Numbered from the stretch's first letter, positions 36,500 through 44,700 are shown. The stretch is 64,000 bases of DNA from an uncultured Eubacteriales bacterium (GCA_900319635.1 ONPF01000002.1:111109-175108), one strand, 5' to 3'. Made by a program: numbers and translations. Notes: generated by a model from the letters alone, not told the origin.

Positions 36500-37246
36500 A
36501 TGAAAAGTTTTGGCTTAAGCGACAAGGGAAAGGTGAGAGCGGACAATCAGGACTGCTTCCTGCTGGAGCTCTGCCCGGAGCGGGACTGCCTGATCGCCGC
36601 CCTATGCGACGGCATGGGCGGGGCAAAGGCCGGCGGTATTGCCAGCACCCTCTGTGTCAAGACCTTTGTCGCCAAGGTCTTTGAAAAGCTCTGCGCCAGC
36701 AAGAGCAAGGTGCAAAACTACAGGACGCTCCTTAAGAGCGCCTGCAGCGAGACAAACGGCGTGGTCTACGCCTATTCCCAGTTCAGCGAGGACTATCGGG
36801 GCATGGGCACCACCCTGGTGGGCGGCGTCATCAAGCCCAACGGCAGCGGCCACATCATCAACGTGGGGGACAGCCGCGCCTATCTGCTGTCGCCCCGGAA
36901 GGGGCAGATCCGCCAGATCAGCCGGGATCACTCCCTGGTGGAGGAGCTGGTGCGCTTCGGCGCCATCACGCCGGAGCAGGCGCGGGTTCACCCCCAGCGC
37001 AACATCATCACCCGGGCCATGGGCACGGAGAGCAAGGCCGAGCCGGATTACTTTGAATTTCGCCTGGGGGCGGGGGAGCTGCTGCTGCTCTGCTCCGACG
37101 GGCTGAGCAATATGCTGACGGACGAGGAGATCCTGGAGACCGCCAAAGAGGCGCGGGAGCCGGAGTCCCTCTGCCGCAGGCTCATGGAGCAGGCGCTGGA
37201 GCGTGGCGCGCGGGACAATGTGACCGTGGTCGCCGTCAGCAGGTGA
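36500..37246 (+). CDS. prpC: PP2C-type protein phosphatase PrpC/Stp
   Basis: 248 residues from the ATG at 36500 (GAGG 9 nt upstream; an ATG at 36494 is possible). Metal-binding motifs: VRADNQDCFL, CDGMGGAKAG, GDSRAYLL, SDGLSNML and ARDNVTVV. It reverses phosphorylation by the PASTA kinase encoded directly downstream. Confidence 0.95.
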   Translation: MKSFGLSDKGKVRADNQDCFLLELCPERDCLIAALCDGMGGAKAGGIASTLCVKTFVAKVFEKLCASKSKVQNYRTLLKSACSETNGVVYAYSQFSEDYRGMGTTLVGGVIKPNGSGHIINVGDSRAYLLSPRKGQIRQISRDHSLVEELVRFGAITPEQARVHPQRNIITRAMGTESKAEPDYFEFRLGAGELLLLCSDGLSNMLTDEEILETAKEAREPESLCRRLMEQALERGARDNVTVVAVSR

Positions 37247-37262
37247 CGGGAAGGAGCGAAGT

Positions 37263-38975
37263 ATGGACAGCAATCATATTCCCGTGAACCTGGTGCTGGA
37301 GGATCGCTACGAGCTTCTCGAGCGCATCGGCGAGGGCGGCATGGCCATGGTCTACAAGGCACTGGACCGGCGGCTGAACCGCTATGTGGCCGTGAAGATC
37401 ATGCGGCCGGAGATGGCCCAGGACGAGGAGGTGCGGCAGCGCTTCTTTGCCGAATCCCACGCCGTGGCCCAGCTCTCCAGCCCCAATATCGTGGCCGTCT
37501 ATGACGTGAGCCACAGTGCGGAGATCGAATATATCGTCATGGAGCTGGTGGACGGGATCACCCTGCGGCACTATATGGATCGCAAGGGCCCCATTCCCTG
37601 GCGGGAGGCGGTGTATTTTGCCAAGCAGATCGCAAGAGCCCTGGCCCACGCCCATGCCAAGGGGATCGTCCACCGGGACATCAAGCCCCAGAACATGCTG
37701 CTGCTGCGGGACGGCACATTGAAGGTGGGGGATTTCGGCATCGCGGCGCTGGAGAATGCGGTGGCGGAGGAGCGGGGCACCGCCGTGGGCTCCATCCACT
37801 ATATCGCGCCGGAGCAGATCCGGGGCGAGAGCCCGGACGCCCGCAGCGACCTCTACTCCCTGGGCGTGGTGATGTACGAGATGCTCACCGGCCAGAAGCC
37901 CTATAACGGCGACACCGTGGGCGAGATCGCGGTGATGCACATGAACACCCAGCCCACGCCGCCGACGCAGCTGGTGCCGGACATTCCGCCGGAGCTGGAG
38001 CATATCACCCTCAAGGCCATGACGGCCAACATCGAGGAGCGCTATCAGACGGCGGAGGAGCTGATCCGGGATCTGGATCGCTTCGCCATCAGCCAGACCC
38101 AGCAGGAGGACGAGCAGGAGCTGGAGGCCATGGAGACCCCGGCGGTGGTGCCGGTGCGCTCGGTCAGCGAGATGTCCAGGGAGAAGTACCGCCGGCGCAG
38201 ACGCCGTTCGGCCCGCGTCAGCTTCCTGATGGGCACCTTCGGGGTGCTGGTGGTGGCGCTGATCCTCTCCTTCACCCTGCTGCACTACTTTTTGCAGGAC
38301 TATTTTCCCGACAAGGGCGCGGAGGATCGCTCCGCCGGGCACATGGAGATGCCCAATTTCCTGGGCATGTCCGTGGACCAGATCCTCTCCGACCCGGCAA
38401 ACTCCGTCTTCAACTTTGAGATCGTCTACCTCAACACCTCCGGTGCGGAGCAGTTTGACCCCTCGGAGTACCGGGTGGAGCGGCAGGATCCCGGCGCGGG
38501 CACCCGCGTGACGCTGAAGCCCGGCGGGACGCCGGTGACCCTCTCCGTCAGCACCAGCGTGACCCAGGTGCCGGACGTGTACGGCATGGATTACCGGGAC
38601 GCCACCAACGTGCTGCGGGTCTCCGGCTACTATGTGGAGCTGGTGGACGAGCTCTCCGACAGCGTGGAGCGCAACAAGGTCATGGCCATGTGGCCGGCGG
38701 CGGGGGAGCCGCTGGAAAAGGGCTCCTGGATCTACCTGACGGTCAGCGCCGGGCCGGAGATCGAGTATGTCTCCATGCCGAACCTGGTGGGCCTGTCGGA
38801 GACGGCGGCCATCCAGAAGGTGGAGGAGGCCGAGCTGAGCTACGGCGGCTCGGAGTATGTACAGAGCGACCTGCCCGCGGGCACGGTCATCGGGCAGAGC
38901 GAGGAGGGCTATAACCTCATCCCCGCCCACACCAAAGTGATTTTGCGGGTGTCCACCGGACCGGAGGAAGGATGA
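37263..38975 (+). CDS. prkC: PASTA-domain Ser/Thr protein kinase PrkC
   Basis: 570 residues. Kinase domain about 8-270 with IGEGGMAMVYKA, VAVKIM, HRDIKPQNML and DFGIA. A basic stretch and TM segment lie near 310-345, then three extracellular PASTA repeats (about 360-433, 434-498, 500-569), which bind muropeptides. It links wall state to growth, division and germination. Overlaps rsgA by 4 nt, as in Bacillus. Confidence 0.96.
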   Translation: MDSNHIPVNLVLEDRYELLERIGEGGMAMVYKALDRRLNRYVAVKIMRPEMAQDEEVRQRFFAESHAVAQLSSPNIVAVYDVSHSAEIEYIVMELVDGITLRHYMDRKGPIPWREAVYFAKQIARALAHAHAKGIVHRDIKPQNMLLLRDGTLKVGDFGIAALENAVAEERGTAVGSIHYIAPEQIRGESPDARSDLYSLGVVMYEMLTGQKPYNGDTVGEIAVMHMNTQPTPPTQLVPDIPPELEHITLKAMTANIEERYQTAEELIRDLDRFAISQTQQEDEQELEAMETPAVVPVRSVSEMSREKYRRRRRRSARVSFLMGTFGVLVVALILSFTLLHYFLQDYFPDKGAEDRSAGHMEMPNFLGMSVDQILSDPANSVFNFEIVYLNTSGAEQFDPSEYRVERQDPGAGTRVTLKPGGTPVTLSVSTSVTQVPDVYGMDYRDATNVLRVSGYYVELVDELSDSVERNKVMAMWPAAGEPLEKGSWIYLTVSAGPEIEYVSMPNLVGLSETAAIQKVEEAELSYGGSEYVQSDLPAGTVIGQSEEGYNLIPAHTKVILRVSTGPEEG

Positions 38976-39847
38976 CAGAGGGAAGGATCATCAAGGCGCT
39001 CAGCGGCTTCTATACGGTGCAGACGGCCCAGGGGCCCCTCGTGTGCAAGGCGCGGGGCCGCTTCCGGCTGGACGGCACCTCGCCCCTGGTGGGGGATCGG
39101 GTGCTTTGCAGCCGGGAGAAGGACGGCTCCGGCCGCATCGACCGGGTGCTGCCCAGGCGCAACTGGTTTGTCCGCCCGGCGGTGGCCAATCTGGACGCGC
39201 TGGTCTTCGTGGCGGCCAACGTCAACCCCATCACCGACCCCTTCCTCATCGACCGGGTCTCCGTCATCGCCGCGGAGGCGGAGGTGGAGCTCATCGTCTG
39301 CGTGAACAAGACGGATCTGGACGCCGGGGCGGAGCTGGAGCGGATCTACCGGAAGGCGGGCTTTCCCGTGGTCTGCACCAGCGCGGAGACCGGCGAGGGC
39401 ATAGAGGCGCTGCGGCAGCTGCTGCAGGGCAGGCTCTCCGCCTTCACCGGCAACTCCGGCGTGGGGAAATCCAGCCTCTTGAACCGCATCCAGCCGGGCT
39501 TTGCCCTGCCCACCGCCGAGGTCAGCGAAAAGCTGGGCCGCGGCAAACATACCACACGGCACGTGGAGCTCTTCTCCCTGGGGGAGGACACTTATGTTGC
39601 CGACACGCCGGGCTTCGCCTCCTTCGAGCTGGAGATGATGGAGCCCATCCCCAAGGAGCGTCTGCAGTTCGATTTCCGGGAGTTTCAGCCGGGGATCGGG
39701 CGCTGCCGCTTTCCCGACTGCAGCCACCGCAAGGAGCCGGACTGCGCCGTGCGGGCGCTGACGGACGCCGGGGAGATCCCCGAGACCCGCTACCGCAGCT
39801 ACCTGCGGCTGTATGAGCTATCCGCCCAACATAAGCCCTGGGAGTAA
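38972..39847 (+). CDS. rsgA: Ribosome small-subunit GTPase RsgA
   Basis: 291 residues. OB domain, then a circularly permuted GTPase (NKTD before GNSGVGKSSLLN and DTPGF), then a zinc motif CRFPDCSHRKEPDC. It checks late 30S maturation. In Bacillus it is followed by rpe, thiN and spoVM; here only spoVM is found, after a palindromic element. Confidence 0.95.
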   Translation: MTEGRIIKALSGFYTVQTAQGPLVCKARGRFRLDGTSPLVGDRVLCSREKDGSGRIDRVLPRRNWFVRPAVANLDALVFVAANVNPITDPFLIDRVSVIAAEAEVELIVCVNKTDLDAGAELERIYRKAGFPVVCTSAETGEGIEALRQLLQGRLSAFTGNSGVGKSSLLNRIQPGFALPTAEVSEKLGRGKHTTRHVELFSLGEDTYVADTPGFASFELEMMEPIPKERLQFDFREFQPGIGRCRFPDCSHRKEPDCAVRALTDAGEIPETRYRSYLRLYELSAQHKPWE

Positions 39848-39852
39848 GAAAA

Positions 39853-39976
39853 AATGAATAATGAAGAATGAAAAATGAATAATTGTGGTGTGCCGCAAAG
39901 CGGCACGATTTGAAATCCGTCCCGCGAAGCGGGACACCGCAATTCTTCACGATTCACTTTTCATTTCTTCATTCAT
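39853..39976. repeat. Family N element: long A/T-rich inverted repeat with two GC-rich hairpins
   Basis: Arms of tandem GAATAAT/GAAAAATG-type words (39853-39889) face inverted copies at the right (39936-39976). Inside are two perfect hairpins, GTGCCGC/GCGGCAC (39890-39906) and GTCCCGC/GCGGGAC (39919-39935), separated by a GATTTGAAATCC stretch. Partial copies lie at 44560, 47240, 48953 and 51622. It encodes nothing and looks like a small non-autonomous element or an RNA structure. Confidence 0.75.
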
Positions 39977-40035
39977 ACCCACGCCGCCCTTCGCATATCG
40001 TGTATGGAAATACCGAATGCGGGGGGCGGTTTGCT

Positions 40036-40191
40036 GTGCGAAGAGGACGCTGCGGGCTGTGGGGCTTTGCCGCCATCGGCGCCGGGCTTTTTATCCTGCT
40101 GGCGCTGGTGCTGCCGGCGGAATTCTGGTGGTTCTTCCTGGCGGCGGGGCTGATCGGCCTGGGAATCTGGTATTTGCGCTGCTGCACCTGA
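40036..40191 (+). CDS. Small membrane protein (51 residues) upstream of spoVM
   Basis: The frame from the GTG at 40036 encodes a basic start (VRRGRCGLWG), two hydrophobic stretches (GAGLFILLALVLPAEF and WWFFLAAGLIGLGIWYL) and a CC near the end. A G-rich GGGGGGCGG stands before the start. It ends 18 bp before spoVM, so the two are likely co-transcribed. No family recognised; a longer open frame upstream runs through a repeat and is not credible. Confidence 0.5.
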   Translation: MRRGRCGLWGFAAIGAGLFILLALVLPAEFWWFFLAAGLIGLGIWYLRCCT

Positions 40192-40209
40192 TCAAAAGGG
40201 GAGGTTTCG

Positions 40210-40296
40210 ATGAGAATTTATGTGTTTCGTCTGCCGCGCTGGCTGGCCGGGCTGCTCCTGCGCCTGACGAACCGGCGGCAGCGGCCGGGAAATTGA
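40210..40296 (+). CDS. spoVM: Stage V sporulation protein SpoVM
   Basis: 28 residues, MRIYVFRLPRWLAGLLLRLT and a basic tail. It matches the Bacillus SpoVM pattern (M-K-F-Y-x-I-K-L-P-K-F-L-G-G): Tyr4, Leu8, Pro9 and the amphipathic helix are kept, with Lys to Arg changes. GGGGAGG lies 5 nt before the ATG. It stands downstream of prpC-prkC-rsgA, the Bacillus location. SpoVM recognises the convex forespore membrane and recruits SpoIVA for coat assembly. A SipL-like gene follows 21 bp later. Confidence 0.88.
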   Translation: MRIYVFRLPRWLAGLLLRLTNRRQRPGN

Positions 40297-40317
40297 AGAG
40301 GAAAGGAAAAGGATCGC

Positions 40318-41802
40318 ATGGAACTGATCGCAAAGCAGAGGGAGCTGGCGGCCTGGAGCAATGTGGGCAGCCTCTGCCGTCAGAGCCTCATCACAGCGGA
40401 GAGCGTGGTGCCCGACACGCTGCCCGACGTGGGGCGCATCGTCTGGGTACAGGGCGGGCTGCTGCTCAAGGGCAAGGAGCTGAGCCCGGGGGGCGTGGGC
40501 GTGAACGGGGAGGCCTGGGCCTCTGTCCTGTACCTGACGGAGGAGCAGGGCAGTCTGGAGAGCCTGCGGCTCACAAAGCCCTTCCGCCTGGACTTTGAGG
40601 GTCTGAGCGCCCAGCCGGAGGCGCTGCCCGGCCTCACCTGGCGGATCGACCGGGCGGAGGCCCGGGCGCTGAACCCGCGTAAGCTCTCGGTGAGCCTGCT
40701 GATCTCCGCGGAGCTGGAAAACTACAGCCGGGAAAGCCTGCCTCTGGAAACGGAGCTGCCCGAGCAGCCGGGGCTCCATCTGCTGCGGCGGCAGCAGGAG
40801 CACCTGGCCCTCACCGGCGTGTGGGAGAAGAGCTTCAGCCTGCGGGAGGAGCTGGAGCAGCCCCTGGGGCAGCCCTGCCCGGAGCGGATCCTGGGGGAGG
40901 AGCTGCGCTTTACAGACCTGAGCGCGGAGCAGATCGGCGCACGGAGCGTCCTGCGGGGCCAAGTGCTGCTGGAGCTCTGGGGACTGGACGGCGAAGGCGC
41001 CCTGCGGCGCTGCAGGTTCCGCCTGCCCTTCTCCCAGCTCCTGGACACCGGGGAGGGGAGTTACACGGACTTTGCCCTCTCGGTGGAGCCCTGCGCCTGC
41101 GAGCTGAGCTGGCTGGACGGGCTGGACGGCAAGCGGATGCTGGAGCTGGAGATGAGCGCGGTGGCGCAGCTGCGGGGCTGGGAGCGGGTGCAGAGCGTCA
41201 CGGTCTCGGACGCCTACAGCAGCCGGATGCCCTGTACGGTGCAGGGGGAGGAGCGGAGCTTTCTCACCGCCCGGGAGAGCGCCACGGCCCGCCTGCGCGC
41301 CGAGGAGACGCTGAAGCTGCCGGAGGACTTCGGGGAGCTGCTCTCTGTCCAGCCCTTCCTGGAGCCGCCTGCGCCGGCGGAGGGAGAGCTGCGGCAGAGC
41401 CTGCAGCTGGATCTTCTGATCCGCCGGAAGGACGGGAGCATGGACGCCCTGCAGCGGCGGGTGAGCCTGCGGGGCGAGGCCGTAGGGGAGGACTGGATCG
41501 TCACCGGGAGCCGTCTCCAGCAGCTTGAGCTGCGGCCGGAGGAGGAGGGGCTGCGCCTGCGGGCGGAATCGGAGCTGAGCCTTCTGCGGGAGCAGCGCAG
41601 GGAGCTCTTCTGCCTGTCCTCGCTGAGCCTGGACGAGGAGCGGGATCGGAGCGGAGAGGAGCGCCCGGCCCTCTATCTGGTGCGGCGGCAGGAGGGGGAG
41701 AGCCTCTGGGCACTGGGGAAGGCCTTCGGCGCATCGCCGGAGGAGCTGGCCGCCTGCAACGCCGAGGACGCGGAAACGGTGCTGATCCCGGCGGAGGGAT
41801 AG
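40318..41802 (+). CDS. SipL-like spore coat morphogenesis protein (SPOCS/DUF3794 plus LysM)
   Basis: 494 residues. Two to three DUF3794/SPOCS-type beta domains (about 20-130, 170-280 and 320-410; LPDVGRIVWVQGG is typical) and a C-terminal LysM at about 450-494 (LVRRQEGESLWALGKAFGAS). C. difficile SipL has this layout and binds SpoIVA through its LysM domain, filling the SpoVID role. Adjacency to spoVM and the presence of spoIVA 12 kb away fit. AAAGGA lies upstream. Coat localisation is inferred. Confidence 0.85.
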   Translation: MELIAKQRELAAWSNVGSLCRQSLITAESVVPDTLPDVGRIVWVQGGLLLKGKELSPGGVGVNGEAWASVLYLTEEQGSLESLRLTKPFRLDFEGLSAQPEALPGLTWRIDRAEARALNPRKLSVSLLISAELENYSRESLPLETELPEQPGLHLLRRQQEHLALTGVWEKSFSLREELEQPLGQPCPERILGEELRFTDLSAEQIGARSVLRGQVLLELWGLDGEGALRRCRFRLPFSQLLDTGEGSYTDFALSVEPCACELSWLDGLDGKRMLELEMSAVAQLRGWERVQSVTVSDAYSSRMPCTVQGEERSFLTARESATARLRAEETLKLPEDFGELLSVQPFLEPPAPAEGELRQSLQLDLLIRRKDGSMDALQRRVSLRGEAVGEDWIVTGSRLQQLELRPEEEGLRLRAESELSLLREQRRELFCLSSLSLDEERDRSGEERPALYLVRRQEGESLWALGKAFGASPEELAACNAEDAETVLIPAEG

Positions 41803-41805
41803 GAG

Positions 41806-42004
41806 GAATGAAGAAATGAAGAAATGAACTTCTGTCCACCTTAGGGTCGATCTTTGGTCGCGCGCAGAGACCGAAGGTCTGTCATTGCGAACCAGTGCGC
41901 ACACTGGTGTGGCAATCCGTTTCCTTCGTCCACAGTCAAAGAATGCGGATTGCCACGTCGGGCTTCGCCCTCCTCGCAAGGACAGGGGATTTCTTCATTT
42001 CTTC
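41806..42004. repeat. Composite palindromic element before yebC
   Basis: Outer arms GAAGAAATGAAGAAATG (41811-41827) and ATTTCTTCATTTCTTC (41989-42004) are inverted copies of each other. Nested inside are two family T elements in opposite orientation: 41881-41919 (CATTGCGA ... CCAGTGCGCACACTGG ... GGCAATCC) and 41946-41985. The right edge touches the yebC promoter. Confidence 0.7.
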
Positions 42005-42033
42005 TTGCCATCTGGCTTCTCTTGTGTTAAAAT
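42005..42033 (+). promoter_or_regulatory. SigA-type promoter for yebC
   Basis: TTGCCA (42005-42010), 17-bp spacer, TAAAAT (42028-42033). The -10 box lies within the left arm of the inverted repeat 42021-42058. Confidence 0.6.
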
Positions 42034-42058
42034 GTCAGATGTTGAATTTTAACACAAG
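42021..42058. promoter_or_regulatory. Perfect 13-bp inverted repeat over the yebC promoter (possible operator)
   Basis: CTTGTGTTAAAAT (42021-42033) and ATTTTAACACAAG (42046-42058) are exact inverted copies with a 12-bp centre. The left arm covers the -10 box and the right arm lies past the expected transcription start, directly before AGGAG and the yebC ATG. It fits a repressor operator or a 5'-UTR hairpin hiding the ribosome site. Confidence 0.6.
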
Positions 42059-42071
42059 AGGAGCTGTTTTT

Positions 42072-42812
42072 ATGTCCGGACATTCCAAATGGCACAACAT
42101 ACAGAAGACCAAGGGCGCGGCGGACGCCAAGCGGGCCCAGGCCTTCACCAAGATCGCCCGCGAGATGATCGTGGCCGTCAAGGAAGGCGGCGGCGGTGAT
42201 CCCCGCTCCAACTCCAAGCTGGCCGCCGTGATCGCCAAGGCCAAGGCCGCCAACATGCCCAACGACAACATCAAGCGCACCATCGACAAGGCGCTGGGCG
42301 CGGGCAACACCGAGAACTATGAGAAGATCACTTACGAGGGCTACGGCCCCCAGGGCGTGGCCGTGATCGTGGAGACCATGACCGACAACCGCAACCGCAC
42401 CGCAGGCGAAATTCGCCACTACTTCGACAAGTACGGCGGAAACATGGGCGCCGCCAACTGCGTGAGCTGGAGCTTCGATAAGAAGGGCGTCATCGTCATC
42501 GACAACGAGGACGAGGAGCTGGACGAGGACACCGTGATGATGGACGCGCTGGACGCCGGCGCCGCCGATTTCGAGGCGGAGGGCGAGACCATGACCGCCT
42601 ACACCGCCGAGGACGACGTGGCCGCCGTGGCCGACGCGCTGACCGAGAAGGGCTACAAGCTGCTGGAGGCCCAGGTGGAGATGCTGCCCCAGAACGGCTA
42701 CATCAAGATCACCAACGAGGACGACGCCAAGAACATGCAGAAGATGCTGGACATGTTCGAGGATTTTGACGACGTGCAGAACGTCTGGCACAACTGGGAG
42801 GACGCGGAATAA
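42072..42812 (+). CDS. yebC: YebC/PmpR-family protein
   Basis: 246 residues. MSGHSKWHNIQKTKGAADAKR is the family start; YEGYGPQGVAVIVE and a very acidic middle (EDEELDEDTVMMD) follow. Family members act as DNA-binding regulators or, as shown recently for some, help ribosomes through difficult sequences. The ATG at 42072 is preceded by AGGAG. Unusually, a long inverted repeat covers the promoter. Confidence 0.95.
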   Translation: MSGHSKWHNIQKTKGAADAKRAQAFTKIAREMIVAVKEGGGGDPRSNSKLAAVIAKAKAANMPNDNIKRTIDKALGAGNTENYEKITYEGYGPQGVAVIVETMTDNRNRTAGEIRHYFDKYGGNMGAANCVSWSFDKKGVIVIDNEDEELDEDTVMMDALDAGAADFEAEGETMTAYTAEDDVAAVADALTEKGYKLLEAQVEMLPQNGYIKITNEDDAKNMQKMLDMFEDFDDVQNVWHNWEDAE

Positions 42813-42815
42813 GCC

Positions 42816-43221
42816 ATGAAAAAGTTTACCATTGCGTTGATCCTGATCCTGGCGCTGGCGGTGGGTATCCTGGCCGCCTGCGGCGACACCCAGGCCGATC
42901 CCAGCGGCAAATACGTGCTCAAAGTCCATGGACGGCCAGCCGGTGGAGGAGTATTTCAAGTCCATGCTGGGCGAGGATGTAGACTTTGCGCTGCAGATGT
43001 TTGGCATCTCCTCCTTTGAAGAGCTGATGACCGTGGAGCTCAAGTCTGACGGCAGCGCGCTGGTCGCCATGGCCGGGCAGGGCAGCTACTCCGGCGCCTG
43101 GGAGCAAGACGGGGAAAAGATCACCGTCACCGTGGACGGCGAGCCCGCCACCTTCATCCTGCAGGGCAATGAGCTCAGCTTCGAGGAGAGCGGGGAGAGC
43201 ATGGTCTTTGTGAAGAAGTAA
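42816..43221 (+). pseudogene. Small lipoprotein gene with a one-base frameshift
   Basis: The first frame (from 42816) gives a signal peptide with lipobox LAAC and the mature start GDTQADPSGKYVLK. The rest (MDGQPVEEYFKSML ... SMVFVKK) is in the +1 frame from 42928. Removing one A from the AAA at 42921-42923 joins them into a lipoprotein of about 134 residues with a lipocalin-like beta pattern (GSYSGAWEQDGEKITVTVDG). Both halves keep coding character. The shift may be a recent mutation, a sequence error or, less likely, programmed. Confidence 0.75.
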
Positions 43222-43248
43222 AAATCTGCACATACGAAAGGAGAAGCC

Positions 43249-43533
43249 ATGAAAGAAATCGTTGATCTGGTCAAGAAGCTGCTGGAGCTGCTGCCCGCTT
43301 CCCTGAAGGCGGGGAAGGGCGCCCTGGGGCTGGTGGGCACCGCGCTGGGCATGCTGACAAAGCTCCTGCCCAAGAAGGCCAAGGCGGAGGAACCCGAGGC
43401 CGAGGAAGCCAAGGCCGAGAAGCCCAAGGCCAAGGGCAAGAGCGCGAAGCTGGGTCTGGTGCTGAGCGCGCTGTTCCTGCTGGGCACCTGCGCATTCAAG
43501 AGCCTGCAGGCGCTGAAAAAGGCCAAGCAGTAA
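43249..43533 (+). CDS. Small helical protein with Lys/Glu/Ala linker and one TM segment
   Basis: 94 residues. An amphipathic helix (EIVDLVKKLLELLPASLKAG), a Gly/Leu stretch, a Lys/Glu/Ala/Pro linker (about 41-62) and a hydrophobic C-terminal segment (LGLVLSALFLLGTCAF). GGAG precedes the ATG. No family recognised. It lies between two other unrecognised genes. Confidence 0.6.
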   Translation: MKEIVDLVKKLLELLPASLKAGKGALGLVGTALGMLTKLLPKKAKAEEPEAEEAKAEKPKAKGKSAKLGLVLSALFLLGTCAFKSLQALKKAKQ

Positions 43534-43547
43534 TCGAACACCACCGA

Positions 43548-43572
43548 GGGGGACGCCGTCAACGCGTCCCCC
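43548..43572 (+). terminator. Hairpin without a T run between two small genes
   Basis: GGGGGACGC (43548-43556) and GCGTCCCCC (43564-43572) form a perfect 9-bp stem. No T tract follows, so partial termination or RNA stabilisation is possible. Confidence 0.35.
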
Positions 43573-43594
43573 ATTCCATAGAAAGGAGCGGAAT

Positions 43595-44068
43595 ATGGAA
43601 CAGAATCTTGGCAATCTGGAGCGCACCCTGCTGGCGCCGGAGAAGCTGCGGCGGGAGAAGCCCCTGTGGCAGGATATTCTGATCGGCTTTGTCACGATCC
43701 TGCTCCCCATTCTGATCGTAGGCTGGATGGTGGCAGGGCTGATGGAGGGCGCCGGGCTGACCAGGACCTTCGGCTGGATCCTGACCGCCATGGTGATCGC
43801 CGTCCTCACGCCCTTTGCGGTGTTCGTGGCGCGCCGGCAGACCAGCGGCCTGATCCGGCAGCGGCTGGAGATCCGGGAGCGGGGCGTCAGCGGCGTGTGC
43901 ATGCTGAACGCCCTCAGAACCCGGGAGTTTTCCATCCCCTACGGGGAGCTGGGAACCGTCACCGGACGGAAGACCCGCCTCACACTGCAGGCGGGGAAGG
44001 AGCGGGTCAACCTGCAGGTGGAGGACGCCGAGGCCGTGGCCGCGGAGATTTTGCAGCGCCGGGGCTGA
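43595..44068 (+). CDS. Two-TM membrane protein of unknown function
   Basis: 157 residues. Two TM segments (about 28-50 and 58-80), then a soluble C-terminal region with RLEIRERGVSGVCMLNALRTREF and a PH-like beta pattern (IPYGELGTVTGRKTRLTLQAG). AAAGGAG precedes the ATG. No family assigned. Confidence 0.65.
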   Translation: MEQNLGNLERTLLAPEKLRREKPLWQDILIGFVTILLPILIVGWMVAGLMEGAGLTRTFGWILTAMVIAVLTPFAVFVARRQTSGLIRQRLEIRERGVSGVCMLNALRTREFSIPYGELGTVTGRKTRLTLQAGKERVNLQVEDAEAVAAEILQRRG

Positions 44069-44077
44069 GGGAAGCGC

Positions 44078-44153
44078 GTAGGGGCGGCTATCAGCCGCCC
44101 GCCGACATAGGCGTATGACCGACCAGCGGGCCGCCGAGGGCGTCGGCCCCTAC
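44078..44153. repeat. Family P palindromic element
   Basis: Ends GTAGGGGC (44078-44085) and GCCCCTAC (44146-44153) are inverted copies. The left inner hairpin is GGGCGGCTA-TC-AGCCGCCC. A middle part shared with other copies (GCCGAC ... CCGACCAGCGGGC) precedes the right inner hairpin. Confidence 0.75.
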
Positions 44154-44200
44154 GGAGCAGACCGGCGTTTCCCCTCGTGTCATTGCGAGGCCAGTTCGCT

Positions 44201-44308
44201 TTGCCTTCCCTGAAAGGGGAGGTGTCGCCGTCGCCTGCGCCGGTGACGGAGGGCATGCCTCCCCTGCAAGGGGAGGTGTCGCCGGCGCTTGCGCCGGTGA
44301 CAGAGGGG
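44201..44308. repeat. Family C repeat, two tandem copies
   Basis: Two units of about 54 bp (44201-44253 and 44255-44308). Each has CCTTCCCTGAAAGGGGAGG or CCTCCCCTGCAAGGGGAGG, then GTGTCGCCG, a short hairpin and CGGTGACGGAGGG or CGGTGACAGAGGG. Other copies: 50339-50393 and 53529-53596. Confidence 0.65.
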
Positions 44309-44342
44309 TTCTGTGCGCTCCGCGACCGCCCGTGCCTCCGCC

Positions 44343-44440
44343 TGTCATTGCGAACCGTAGGGCCGAGCATTGCTCGGCCGTCCCTCGTCCGCCGACCTGC
44401 CCCGATGTCCGACCAACGGGCGACCAAAGGTCGCCCCTAC
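44343..44440. repeat. Family T start joined to a family P element
   Basis: GTCATTGCGAACC (44344-44356) leads into a family P unit 44357-44440. Its left hairpin is GGCCGAGCA-TTG-CTCGGCC and its right hairpin GGGCGACCA-AAG-GTCGCCC, before CCTAC. Confidence 0.7.
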
Positions 44441-44462
44441 GGCGCAAACGGACAGTACACCC

Positions 44463-44536
44463 GTAGGGGCGATTCACGAATCGCCCGCCGACCTGCGCCC
44501 GTGTACGACCAACGGGCGGGTAATACCCGCCCCTAC
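44463..44536. repeat. Family P palindromic element
   Basis: Ends GTAGGGGC and GCCCCTAC. Left hairpin GGGCGATTC-AC-GAATCGCCC, right hairpin GGGCGGGTA-ATA-CCCGCCC. The middle part (GCCGACCTGCGCCCGTGT) matches other copies, while both stems differ from the copy 22 bp upstream. Confidence 0.75.
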
Positions 44537-44559
44537 GAAGCGGACGTTCTCCGCCCCTT

Positions 44560-44623
44560 ATTTCAATCCGTCGCGCTCTGCGCGACACCACAATTATTCA
44601 TTATTCATTTTTCATTATTCATT
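44560..44623. repeat. Family N element (half copy)
   Basis: TTTCAATCC, the hairpin GTCGCGC-TCT-GCGCGAC, then an A/T-rich array of TTATTCATTATTCAT words. Confidence 0.65.
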
Positions 44624-44633
44624 CACACCACCC

Positions 44634-44700
44634 GCGACAGCTGCGACAGCTGCGACGGCTTTTTCCCCGTCACAGGCCGTCACAGGCTGTCACAAGCCTG
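44634..44700. repeat. Family R repeat (GCGACAGCT words)
   Basis: Tandem GCGACAGCT words, then GCGACGGCTTTTTCCCCGTC and degenerate inverted words (CACAGGCCGT, CACAGGCTGT). Same orientation as the copy at 47164. Confidence 0.65.
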
